Assembly (NCBI RefSeq): GCF_003025615.1
Contig: NZ_PYMJ01000038.1
Span: forward strand, 1 to 52,136
Direction: 5' to 3'
DNA length: 52,136 nucleotides
Source: Photobacterium frigidiphilum
GTDB lineage: Bacteria; Pseudomonadota; Gammaproteobacteria; Enterobacterales; Vibrionaceae
The notes beneath the pieces were generated by a model. That model was not told where the DNA came from. It did no database searches and worked only from the letters and a program-made list of their open reading frames with translations. Position numbers and translations under genes: made by a program. Every line of letters starts with the position of its first letter. Within the stretch, counting starts at the first letter, position 1. Shown here piece by piece: positions 26,548 to 34,258 of the stretch.

Positions 26548-27798
26548 TTGAATTCATATAAAAAGATTAAAGCCGTAGCTCTTGCTGCGGCTTTATTGTA
26601 TTCAGTATCAGCTCAATCTGATGATAATCAAAAAGATTATGCCCCAGATTTTGCTGCCGTTCCGTTCGCTTTTTCGAGTGACTCTTTAGGGTTTGCAGTT
26701 GGTGCGGCAGGCTTAATTAAAAGTGCTGGTCAGCCTCAGGCATCGTTGCTTGGTGTGGGTGTTATTACCGATAAAAATTCGTGGATAACCTTTCTTGCTG
26801 CGAACAATTATGTGTTATCACAAGATAGTCGATGGTTATTTGGTGCTGAGCTATACGCTGCTGATTTTAATCAGGCTGATTATTATGTGGGTGACGGCAC
26901 ATTGAATGATTCTTCTCAAAACGATGCCATTATTGCTGATGGTAAAGAAGCCCAATACCGTTTGACTGCTCGTTATATTTTACCGTTTGGGGCTGGGGAA
27001 TCTGAGGGGTTCATGGCTGCGATTAAGCCAGTGCGTACCATAACCGGCAGTAGCCCGTGGACGAGTGGGGTATCGTCATTAGAATTTCGGCCGTTTTATC
27101 AAAGCCGTGAGTTTACCGATTCTGCGGTTAGTGATACTGGATTTGAAGAGCCGACCAGTGTATGGGGGCTTGAGACTCGCTTTGATTGGGATAATCGGAA
27201 TAATACTCGTAATCCCACAGAAGGTAGCCGTAGCCAGTTTTCTGTAACCTATTCCCCAGGTGATTCTGACAGCCCTGAATGGTGGAAATGGGAGCTGAGT
27301 CAAAGCTGGTTTTGGGACTTAGGCGCATTTAAAGATCTTATCGATCAACAAGTTTTTGCTTTTAATGTTTATACGGGTGATACCCCTAGTTGGAATAATA
27401 CCCAAAATATTAACGGAAAAGACGAATTTAACCGTCCGCCAGAATACGCAGGTACTCGTCTAGGTGGTTTATATCGTTTGCGCAGCTTCCAAGGCGGTCG
27501 TTATGTTGATCGTTCAGCACTGAGTTACAGCATGGAATATCGCGTTTTGCCAGACTGGCAACCGTTAGGTGAATGGCCGGTTTTTGATTGGTATGACGTG
27601 CCATGGTGGCAGTGGGTTGCTTTTGCTGATATTGGTCGTGTAGCAGATGAATATAATTTAGTTGAGCTACATAAAGATATGAAATGGAGTGCCGGTGGTG
27701 CGATTCGTTTCCAAGTTGAAGGTGTGGTTGTTCGTACTGAAATCGCGTGGGGTAGTGAAGATAATATGTTTCGCGTAATGATTAACCAGCCGTTTTAA
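26548..27798 (+). CDS. Omp85/BamA-like outer-membrane protein without POTRA domains
   Basis: A 416-residue protein with a signal peptide (cleavage near VSA, residue 22). It is a predicted barrel resembling the bacterial surface antigen (D15) C-terminal domain: RFDWDNRNNTRNPTEGSRSQ, a loop with YAGTRLGGLYRLRSFQGGRY (like the RGF region of Omp85 barrels), and a terminal FRVMINQPF ending in F. Only about 25 residues precede the barrel, so there is no POTRA. The start is TTG at 26548 with a weak GAAGAA upstream, and the next ATG lies deep in the barrel. It sits between alr and pgi. The role is unknown; it may be a stand-alone barrel rather than an insertase. Confidence 0.75.
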   Translation: MNSYKKIKAVALAAALLYSVSAQSDDNQKDYAPDFAAVPFAFSSDSLGFAVGAAGLIKSAGQPQASLLGVGVITDKNSWITFLAANNYVLSQDSRWLFGAELYAADFNQADYYVGDGTLNDSSQNDAIIADGKEAQYRLTARYILPFGAGESEGFMAAIKPVRTITGSSPWTSGVSSLEFRPFYQSREFTDSAVSDTGFEEPTSVWGLETRFDWDNRNNTRNPTEGSRSQFSVTYSPGDSDSPEWWKWELSQSWFWDLGAFKDLIDQQVFAFNVYTGDTPSWNNTQNINGKDEFNRPPEYAGTRLGGLYRLRSFQGGRYVDRSALSYSMEYRVLPDWQPLGEWPVFDWYDVPWWQWVAFADIGRVADEYNLVELHKDMKWSAGGAIRFQVEGVVVRTEIAWGSEDNMFRVMINQPF

Positions 27799-28267
27799 TT
27801 GTTGCCGTACTTGCACACACTCTTCTTCATCGATATGTAGGTAAGACGCACGGATGTTTGTTGAATGAAAATATGTACTAAACCAACATAAAACTAGTGT
27901 ATCCCTGTGGTTTGTTGTTCAATTTCATCGGTTATTAGATAGGGGCGAGGGTTGCACTTTCAGTTGGTATTGCCTTTTGAAACCACATTAATTCTTGCGT
28001 CTTGGTTGAAGCTCTGTTGCAATCAGAGATGTTACTGGAACAAGAAGTAATAATAACGTCTATTATTTACTCTTGGTTTTCGTGACCTGACTCAATGAAG
28101 GTAGATGTGTCTTCACGTCATAATCTGTCATAAGTTGTAAAATTACAAGAAAGTCTGATAAACAGACTGTATGCGCCACAACAACATTCGAATATCGGGG
28201 ATCCATTGAGTGATTTGATTCGAAATGCTCGATGGATTGTACAACTAAAAATATCAGGAACTTCACC
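27799..28267. other. long gap between the barrel gene and pgi
   Basis: No gene was recognised in 469 nt. Small inverted repeats precede pgi: TTGTAA/TTACAA at 28135-28148 and AGTCTG/CAGACT at 28152-28168, spaced by three bases. An imperfect AGTAATAATA/TATTATTTACT pair lies further upstream, near 28046-28071. I see no clear terminator for the upstream gene and no confident promoter. It probably holds the pgi promoter and a long leader. Confidence 0.5.
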
Positions 28268-29920
28268 ATGTTGAAAAACATCAACCCAACGCATACTCAA
28301 GCTTGGAAAGATCTGACTGCACACTATGAAGATGCGCAAGATCTACAATTAAGCGACTTGTTTGCTAACGACAGCGAGCGTTTTGCTAAGTTTTCTGCAA
28401 CATTCGGCTCAGATATTCTGCTTGATTACTCTAAAAACCTGATCACAGAAGAAACGCTGACGAAGCTATTTGCATTAGCTGAGCAAACTGAACTAAAAGC
28501 GGCTATTGCCGAAATGTTCAGTGGTGAAAAGATTAATAAGACTGAAGATCGTGCTGTTCTTCACTCTGCATTACGTAATCGTAGCAATACACCAGTCGTT
28601 GTTGATGGTGAAGACGTTATGCCTAAAGTTAACGCTGTACTAGAGAAGATGAAAGCCTTCACTGCACGCATCGTTGACGGTGATTGGAAAGGTTATACAG
28701 GCCAAGAAATTACCGATGTTGTTAATATCGGTATTGGTGGTTCTGATCTTGGTCCTTACATGGTTTCTGAAGCATTAGTACCTTATAAAACGCGTTTGAA
28801 CATGCACTTTGTATCAAACGTCGACGGTACGCATATCGCAGAAACACTGAAAGATTTGAACCCAGAAACAACGTTATTCTTGATCGCATCAAAAACGTTT
28901 ACAACACAAGAAACAATGACGAATGCACACTCTGCACGTGATTGGTTCTTAGCAACAGCTCAAGATCAAGCACATGTCGCGAAGCATTTTGCTGCGCTTT
29001 CAACCAATGCTGGCTCAGTGTCTGAGTTTGGTATCGATACAGACAATATGTTTGAATTCTGGGATTGGGTTGGTGGTCGTTATTCACTATGTTCAGCTAT
29101 CGGTCTATCTATTTGCCTATCTATTGGCTTCGACAATTTTGTTGAGCTATTAGATGGTGCTCACGAAATGGATCAGCACTTTGCACAAGCACCGTTAGAA
29201 GAAAACCTACCAGTGATTCTGGCGCTAATCGGTATTTGGTACAACAACTTCCACGGTGCTGAATCTGAAGCTATTCTGCCATACGATCAATATTTACACC
29301 GTTTTGCGGCTTACTTCCAGCAAGGTAATATGGAATCAAATGGTAAGTGTGTAGATCGTGGTGGCAACCCAGTTGATTACCAAACTGGTCCTATTATTTG
29401 GGGTGAACCAGGTACAAATGGTCAGCATGCTTTCTATCAGTTGATTCACCAAGGAACGAAGTTAATTCCATGTGATTTCATTGCACCGTCAATTAGTCAT
29501 AATCCATTAACGGATCACCATCCGAAGCTAATGGCTAACTTCTTTGCACAAACTGAAGCATTGGCATTTGGTAAAACGAAAGAACAAGTTGAAGCTGAAT
29601 TTGTTGCTGCAGGTAAGACTTTAGATGAAGTGAAAGACCTAGTACCGTTTAAAGTTTTTGACGGGAACCGTCCAACGAACTCTATCTTGATTAAGCAAGT
29701 AACGCCGAAAGTATTGGGTTCCTTAATGGCTCTGTATGAGCAAAAGATCTTCACGCAAGGTGTTATCTGGAATATCTTTAGTTTTGATCAGTGGGGTGTT
29801 GAATTAGGTAAGCAGTTAGCTAACCAAATTCTTCCTGAACTAAATAATGCAGACAGCATTACTGGCCATGATAGCTCAACGAATGGTCTTATTAACGCGT
29901 TTAAACAATGGCGTAAATAA
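28268..29920 (+). CDS. pgi: glucose-6-phosphate isomerase
   Basis: Interconverts glucose-6-phosphate and fructose-6-phosphate. Motifs: GIGGSDLGPYMV (phosphosugar site), FEFWDWVGGRYSLCSAIGL, and HGAESEAILPYDQYLHRF leading to QQGNMESNGK. I start it at ATG 28268 (MLKNINPTHTQAW), giving 550 residues (E. coli 549) and matching the family N-terminus. An in-frame ATG 12 codons upstream has no ribosome site. A terminator follows at 29953. Confidence 0.97.
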   Translation: MLKNINPTHTQAWKDLTAHYEDAQDLQLSDLFANDSERFAKFSATFGSDILLDYSKNLITEETLTKLFALAEQTELKAAIAEMFSGEKINKTEDRAVLHSALRNRSNTPVVVDGEDVMPKVNAVLEKMKAFTARIVDGDWKGYTGQEITDVVNIGIGGSDLGPYMVSEALVPYKTRLNMHFVSNVDGTHIAETLKDLNPETTLFLIASKTFTTQETMTNAHSARDWFLATAQDQAHVAKHFAALSTNAGSVSEFGIDTDNMFEFWDWVGGRYSLCSAIGLSICLSIGFDNFVELLDGAHEMDQHFAQAPLEENLPVILALIGIWYNNFHGAESEAILPYDQYLHRFAAYFQQGNMESNGKCVDRGGNPVDYQTGPIIWGEPGTNGQHAFYQLIHQGTKLIPCDFIAPSISHNPLTDHHPKLMANFFAQTEALAFGKTKEQVEAEFVAAGKTLDEVKDLVPFKVFDGNRPTNSILIKQVTPKVLGSLMALYEQKIFTQGVIWNIFSFDQWGVELGKQLANQILPELNNADSITGHDSSTNGLINAFKQWRK

Positions 29921-29952
29921 GTTCACGTTGTGAAATAGTTGTTAGAAATAAG

Positions 29953-29979
29953 AACACCGCATTGGCGGTGTTTTTTTTA
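29953..29979 (+). terminator. Rho-independent terminator after pgi
   Basis: AACACCGC/GCGGTGTT stem with ATTG loop and eight T residues. Convergent cheX ends 38 nt further on; on its strand the T-tract is poor. Confidence 0.92.
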
Positions 29980-30017
29980 TCTGATAGTTATGGCTTTGTT
30001 TCAATGGTGAAGTAGGG

Positions 30018-30479
30018 TTAATCAAAACAGATTTCGATGAACGCTTTACCGTATTCAGAATTGAAAGGCATGATGATGATGACACCATCCGTCTTATGGG
30101 TAATTGTATGACCTCGCCCTGAGACTACTGCTGGGGTTGCCATTTCAAAGTTATAACCTTTATCGGCTAAAATACGTTTAGCCCCACCCGTTACCATGTT
30201 GGTAATTTCACCAACCATATCAGTGACTTCTTCGTTGATACCATTCGGGCGCTCACCTAGCATGCGTTGCATGATTTCTAAAGCGAGGTTTTCATCAAAG
30301 GTAATCGACATTGAACCTTTTGTTTGTGGGCCAATTAAACCAATTAAACCTGATACATCACCGCGTGCCACTTCATCTTTTTTAATGCGTGGTTTTTGTG
30401 GGGCCAATTCCATTGACGCCATGGTTTTCAAAACATTCAAAAGTGATGCTAAGAAGGGATTTACGAATTCTGCTCGCAT
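30018..30479 (-). CDS. cheX: CheX-like chemotaxis phosphatase-family protein
   Basis: A 153-residue CheC/CheX-family protein. The family catalytic pair ExxN is present as E91 and N94 in MVGEITNMVTGGAK, followed by a second conserved block, TPAVVSGRGHTI. In other bacteria CheX dephosphorylates CheY~P. It lies 33 nt downstream of zur on the same strand and is likely cotranscribed, with no other chemotaxis gene in the window. Whether it acts on flagellar CheY or on another receiver is not shown. Confidence 0.82.
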   Translation of the reverse strand: MRAEFVNPFLASLLNVLKTMASMELAPQKPRIKKDEVARGDVSGLIGLIGPQTKGSMSITFDENLALEIMQRMLGERPNGINEEVTDMVGEITNMVTGGAKRILADKGYNFEMATPAVVSGRGHTITHKTDGVIIIMPFNSEYGKAFIEICFD

Positions 30480-30512
30480 AATTACGTATTGTGCCTATGA
30501 AAATTTAAAATA

Positions 30513-30959
30513 CTATTTGCTGCTTTGACATTTACGGCAAATACCGTGGCTTTCTACGACATGATGATTAATTTTGAAGCCGTATTTTTCTGATTTTTGG
30601 CGTAATAATTTTGCTAAATCATCATCATGAGATTCTTCTACATAGCCGCATTCATCACAAATCAATAATTGCGAACAATGATCGGCGTGCCCAAGTACAC
30701 AGCAAGCAATATAGCTGTTAGTGGATTCAACTTTATGAACGAACCCTTGAGTCAATAGAAAATCGAGAGCGCGATATATTGTCGGAGGTTTAGCTTGAGG
30801 CTCAGTGACTTTAAGTAAATCTAATAACTCATAAGCGCTTATTGAACTGTGGTGCTCAATAATTAACTCAAGAACTTTTAACCGTTGAGGTGTAAGTCTA
30901 ACTCCTCGTTGCTCGCAAAGCTGTTGTGCTTTATTCAGCAGTTGCGTTTGATTAGCCAT
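30513..30959 (-). CDS. zur: zinc uptake regulator Zur (Fur family)
   Basis: A winged-helix N-terminus (RGVRLTPQRLKVLELI) is followed by a metal-sensing domain with HADHCSQLLICDECG and, at the end, CRKC. The two CxxC pairs form the structural zinc site found in Zur. 148 residues. A GAGG site lies five bases before ATG. The same zur-dusA-pspG neighbourhood occurs in Vibrio and enterics, which favours Zur over Fur or PerR. Represses zinc uptake genes when zinc is sufficient. Confidence 0.9.
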   Translation of the reverse strand: MANQTQLLNKAQQLCEQRGVRLTPQRLKVLELIIEHHSSISAYELLDLLKVTEPQAKPPTIYRALDFLLTQGFVHKVESTNSYIACCVLGHADHCSQLLICDECGYVEESHDDDLAKLLRQKSEKYGFKINHHVVESHGICRKCQSSK

Positions 30960-31453
30960 TAAAACCTCAGAAAACAGCGATAAGTCAGATAGTTTATCAC
31001 AGCATTCGATAAACGTATGTCTGGTCTCTAAATTCTAGAACAATCAGGAGAATATTTCGCGAGTTTGATCACGCTACCGTATGTATTCAACAAAAATAAC
31101 GGGATATGCAGATTAATAGCGTTTCCCTAAATGTCACCGGCTTGTAATAGACCTTTATAACGTAAGCGTATTCGGGAAGGATTTGTAAAGAATGGAGAGA
31201 AGGTTGAGTAACAATGTTAATTTTAACCCTTTGAAATAAAAGGTGAGGTGATGTGTGAGTATATCCGCCTTTACAGTTTTTAATGGGGGAGGTGGATTGG
31301 TTGTTATCTGGTTTTAGTTTCTATCTTGGGCTTCGTTAATAAATCGCGTAAACTAGCGCACCTTGCTAAGAAACACTGTGCTTTTTACTTTTTGAAGTAT
31401 TGAAAAGCCTATTGGCAATATTTTGTATTTATAGCTCCACTTAGAATGAAGGT
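30960..31453. other. 494-nt divergent region between zur and dusA
   Basis: No gene was recognised. Near zur there is a perfect inverted repeat GTTTATC/GATAAAC at 30992-30998/31008-31014 (9-nt spacer), with another GATAA at 30979-30983, which may be a promoter or operator element. It does not match the usual Zur box. Near dusA, TTGGGC at 31326-31331 and TAAACT at 31349-31354 with a 17-nt spacer form a plausible sigma-70 promoter. The middle shows nothing clear. Confidence 0.45.
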
Positions 31454-32500
31454 ATGACAATGGTCACTGATGCTTTATTGAATAACCAAAATGATGAAAT
31501 AAAAACGCAAGATAATTCTGGTTATCCAATGCAGCGTTTTTCCGTCGCACCCATGCTCGATTGGACTGATCGCCATTGTCGTTATTTCCATCGTCTATTA
31601 AGTGAAAATGCTTTGCTTTATACCGAGATGGTTACAACAGGGGCAATTATTCATGGTAAAGGCGATTTTCTGACGTTTAATGAAGAAGAGAATCCTGTCG
31701 CATTACAATTGGGTGGTTCAAACCCTGTTGATTTAGCGCACTGTGCAAAACTAGCTCAAGAACGTGGCTATGATGAAATTAACCTGAATGTAGGTTGCCC
31801 ATCAGATCGTGTTCAGAATGGACGGTTTGGTGCTTGCCTAATGGGTGAAGCAGATCTGGTGGCTTTATGTGTTTCATCAATGCGTGAAGTGGTTGATATT
31901 CCTGTTACCGTTAAAACTCGAATTGGTATTGATGAGCAGGATTCTTATCAGTTCTTGGTTGATTTTATTGGTACCGTCAACGAGAAGAGTGGCTGTGATA
32001 ATTTTACGGTTCATGCGCGTAAAGCGTGGCTCAAAGGGCTTAGCCCGAAAGAGAACCGTGAGATCCCACCGCTTGATTACCCGCGTGTGTATCAATTAAA
32101 ACGTGATTTCCCAAATATTATCATGGCGATTAATGGTGGTATTAAGACGTTTGATGAGATGGAAGAGCACCTGAAGCACATGGATGGGGTGATGGTGGGT
32201 CGCGAGGCTTATCAAAATCCGTACTTGATGGCAGAAGTTGATCAACGTTTATTTGGCAGTTCAAAGCCAATTATTAAACGTCGTGAGGCAGCTGAAGCCA
32301 TGTTCCCTTATATTGAGCGACAGTTGGCGAATGGTTCTAAACTAGGTCATATTACCCGTCATATGCTTGGATTATTCCAAGGCATACCGGGTGGGCGTCA
32401 ATGGCGTCGTTATATCAGTGAGAATGCACATAAACCAGGCTCTGGTATTGAAGTCGTGCAATGCGCATTAGACAAAATTTCCCATGATATCGATGTATAA
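31454..32500 (+). CDS. dusA: tRNA-dihydrouridine(20/20a) synthase DusA
   Basis: FMN enzyme that reduces uridines 20/20a in the tRNA D-loop. The catalytic cysteine is in LNVGCPSDRVQNGRFGACLM; other motifs are SVAPMLDWTDRHCRYF and INGGIKTFDEM. 348 residues. The N-terminus is about 25 residues longer than the conserved core, and a downstream ATG (MQRFSVAP) is a possible shorter start. I keep 31454 because GAAGG precedes it. It is followed by a terminator and pspG, as in E. coli. Confidence 0.95.
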   Translation: MTMVTDALLNNQNDEIKTQDNSGYPMQRFSVAPMLDWTDRHCRYFHRLLSENALLYTEMVTTGAIIHGKGDFLTFNEEENPVALQLGGSNPVDLAHCAKLAQERGYDEINLNVGCPSDRVQNGRFGACLMGEADLVALCVSSMREVVDIPVTVKTRIGIDEQDSYQFLVDFIGTVNEKSGCDNFTVHARKAWLKGLSPKENREIPPLDYPRVYQLKRDFPNIIMAINGGIKTFDEMEEHLKHMDGVMVGREAYQNPYLMAEVDQRLFGSSKPIIKRREAAEAMFPYIERQLANGSKLGHITRHMLGLFQGIPGGRQWRRYISENAHKPGSGIEVVQCALDKISHDIDV

Positions 32501-32577
32501 CTAACATCAGTATTATTCAGACTGATTAAAGGTTGGCAATATTTACCATCATAAATGGTTATTTTGACCAAGCTTAG

Positions 32578-32614
32578 AAAGCGTAATCTTAATGAAAGGT
32601 TACGCTTTTTTTGT
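32578..32614 (+). terminator. Rho-independent terminator after dusA
   Basis: AAAGCGTAA/TTACGCTTT stem with a 13-nt loop and a T-run. It separates dusA from the sigma-54 promoter of pspG. Confidence 0.88.
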
Positions 32615-32655
32615 ATCATCATGAAATACAATGATTTATGTTCTAACTCAAATTG

Positions 32656-32671
32656 TGGCTTATTTTGTGCA
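32656..32671 (+). promoter_or_regulatory. sigma-54 promoter of pspG
   Basis: TGGC at 32656-32659 and TGCA at 32668-32671 have the exact GG-to-GC spacing of -24/-12 promoters (consensus TGGCAC-N5-TTGCA). It lies 33 nt before the pspG start. In E. coli pspG is transcribed from a PspF/sigma-54 promoter. Confidence 0.82.
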
Positions 32672-32704
32672 GTAGTTATATGTAGATAATAAAGGGGAAT
32701 GAAT

Positions 32705-32947
32705 ATGATCGAGTTTCTATTTTTAATCGCTTTTTCATTAGTACTGGTTTTTACCGGTGTCAGTATGATTGGTGTATTACTTGCTGTGGCTGCTGGTTTT
32801 GCCATTATGGCGGTCGCGGGTATGATTGGAATTGTGTTTAAGTTATTACCATGGATTGCATTGATTGCGGTTGTTGTGTGGTTTTATCGCGAGAAAAAAG
32901 CAGACAAGTCTCACCGAGAGAGATCGACATACCGCCGTCGTTACTAG
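32705..32947 (+). CDS. pspG: phage shock protein G (PspG)
   Basis: An 80-residue inner-membrane protein with two or three hydrophobic segments, VTGVS-type motif FTGVSMIGVLL and KLLPWIALIAVVVWF, closely paralleling E. coli PspG, then a basic tail ending RRRY. I use ATG 32705 because AGGGG at 32693-32697 is seven bases away; the ATG at 32699 is too close. Downstream of dusA as in E. coli. Effector of the envelope-stress Psp response. Confidence 0.9.
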   Translation: MIEFLFLIAFSLVLVFTGVSMIGVLLAVAAGFAIMAVAGMIGIVFKLLPWIALIAVVVWFYREKKADKSHRERSTYRRRY

Positions 32948-33037
32948 CGGTATAGCGTTAATTTGTATAGCAACAATAAGTATTTTTGGGCTCAATAATT
33001 CAGCAAAGCGAATGAAGTGCGGTTTTCTTGTACAGCT

Positions 33038-33048
33038 TCTGCTATAGT
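33038..33048 (+). promoter_or_regulatory. extended -10 promoter for the small barrel gene
   Basis: TGCTATAGT places TGn directly before TATAGT, an extended -10. No good -35 is seen. It is 42 nt before the ATG at 33090. Confidence 0.45.
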
Positions 33049-33089
33049 CTTGCCGATTTTTTAAAATACTTATAAGAGCGGAGACTCGA

Positions 33090-33740
33090 ATGAACAAATT
33101 AATGCTTACAGCTGTAGCGGCTGCTGTAGCTTTTTCTGTAGCAGTACCAGCACAAGCTGCAGCACTTTTAGGGGTTAAAGCCGGCGTTGACGTATGGGCT
33201 GCTAATGCGAAAGTCAATAGCGCTAATAGTGACAAAAGCGACGACACATCTCCTTCATTTTACGTAGCATTTGAGCACTTTATTCCATTAGTGCCTAACT
33301 TCCGCCTTCGTTACAACGACATCGATACCGGCGCTGTTGCTTTCGAACAAACAGACTTAACTGCTTACTACGAAATCTTAGATAACGATGCGATTGCATT
33401 TGATCTTGGTCTTACAATGACGAAGTTCGGATCGGGTAACGTTACTCTTGGTGGTCAGAATGATACGTTTGATGAGTGGCAGCCTAGCATCTACGGTAAC
33501 GTAGAAGTGGGCATCCCGATGACGCCACTATTTGTGTTTGGTGATTTAAACTTCAGTAGCTTCAACAGCAACAGTACTGTTGACGGTCAAGCGGGTGTTA
33601 AGTGGTCTATTCCTTTAGTTGCGCTTGATCTAAACGTTCGTGGTGGTTACCGCGTGATGGATTACGATTTTGATAGCGTTAAAAACAGCGATAGCGTGAA
33701 GCTTGACGGTTGGTTTGCTGGTGTTGAATTAGATTTCTAA
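33090..33740 (+). CDS. small outer-membrane beta-barrel protein (TIGR04219-like)
   Basis: A 216-residue protein with a clear signal peptide (about residues 1-23, cleaved after AQA) and alternating strands. It includes FYVAFEHFIPLVPNFRLRYND and the closing GWFAGVELDF with terminal phenylalanine, the signature recognised by the outer-membrane assembly machinery. Length and the VPNFRLRY strand resemble TIGR04219 barrels of Vibrio and Shewanella. GGAG precedes ATG. Probably monocistronic, with a terminator after it. Function unknown. Confidence 0.78.
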   Translation: MNKLMLTAVAAAVAFSVAVPAQAAALLGVKAGVDVWAANAKVNSANSDKSDDTSPSFYVAFEHFIPLVPNFRLRYNDIDTGAVAFEQTDLTAYYEILDNDAIAFDLGLTMTKFGSGNVTLGGQNDTFDEWQPSIYGNVEVGIPMTPLFVFGDLNFSSFNSNSTVDGQAGVKWSIPLVALDLNVRGGYRVMDYDFDSVKNSDSVKLDGWFAGVELDF

Positions 33741-33763
33741 GCCTGACTAATTGTATGAATATT

Positions 33764-33793
33764 AAAAAGCCACGAATTATTCGTGGCTTTTTG
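33764..33793 (+). terminator. Rho-independent terminator after the small barrel gene
   Basis: A 13-bp stem, AAAAAGCCACGAA/TTCGTGGCTTTTT with a 3-nt loop, ends in T residues. Confidence 0.93.
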
Positions 33794-33856
33794 TTGCCTG
33801 TTTCTCTGTTTTTGTACCATTTTTAATAAGTGACACATTCATCAGGAAACAGGATT

Positions 33857-34090
33857 ATGACTATAGATGAATTACAGCGCTTATATTTAACCAGCGATTT
33901 AGTGGAAGCTGTTGTCGAGCCGTCAATCCAAACTAACGGATGGATTGTGGAATTTCGTCACCGTCGTGGCGGATTAGTCCCTTTAACTGACCATACTGGT
34001 AGTGAAAAATGCTATCAAGATGTCGATTCTGCAACAGAAAGTGCGTTTGAGGTCGGTTTTCATCAAGTGAGAATTGCCGACGCTTTCTAA
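33857..34090 (+). CDS. 77-residue protein of unknown function
   Basis: I do not recognise a family. The start is ATG 33857, preceded by AGGAAACAGG, which is a good ribosome site; the frame continues nine codons further up without one. The protein is soluble, with no signal or membrane segment. An acidic N-terminus (MTIDELQRLYLTSDLVEAVV) precedes a mixed second half containing GWIVEFRHRRGGLVPLTD and a serine- and glutamate-containing helix. It is preceded by a terminator and followed 168 nt later by cysJ. Coding looks real from the ribosome site and ordinary codon use. Confidence 0.7.
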   Translation: MTIDELQRLYLTSDLVEAVVEPSIQTNGWIVEFRHRRGGLVPLTDHTGSEKCYQDVDSATESAFEVGFHQVRIADAF

Positions 34091-34258
34091 CGTATTCTTT
34101 CTACTTATCCGCCATATTGCATGCTTAGTAACCCATTAAGCCGCGTCTTTACACCCCTACACCTAACTAAAAGTTATAAAACATTCTCATCTATTCTTTC
34201 TTGTTATTTCATTCAGTGGCTAATCTAACATAACGCAATGTATAGGGAACGTCGTGTC

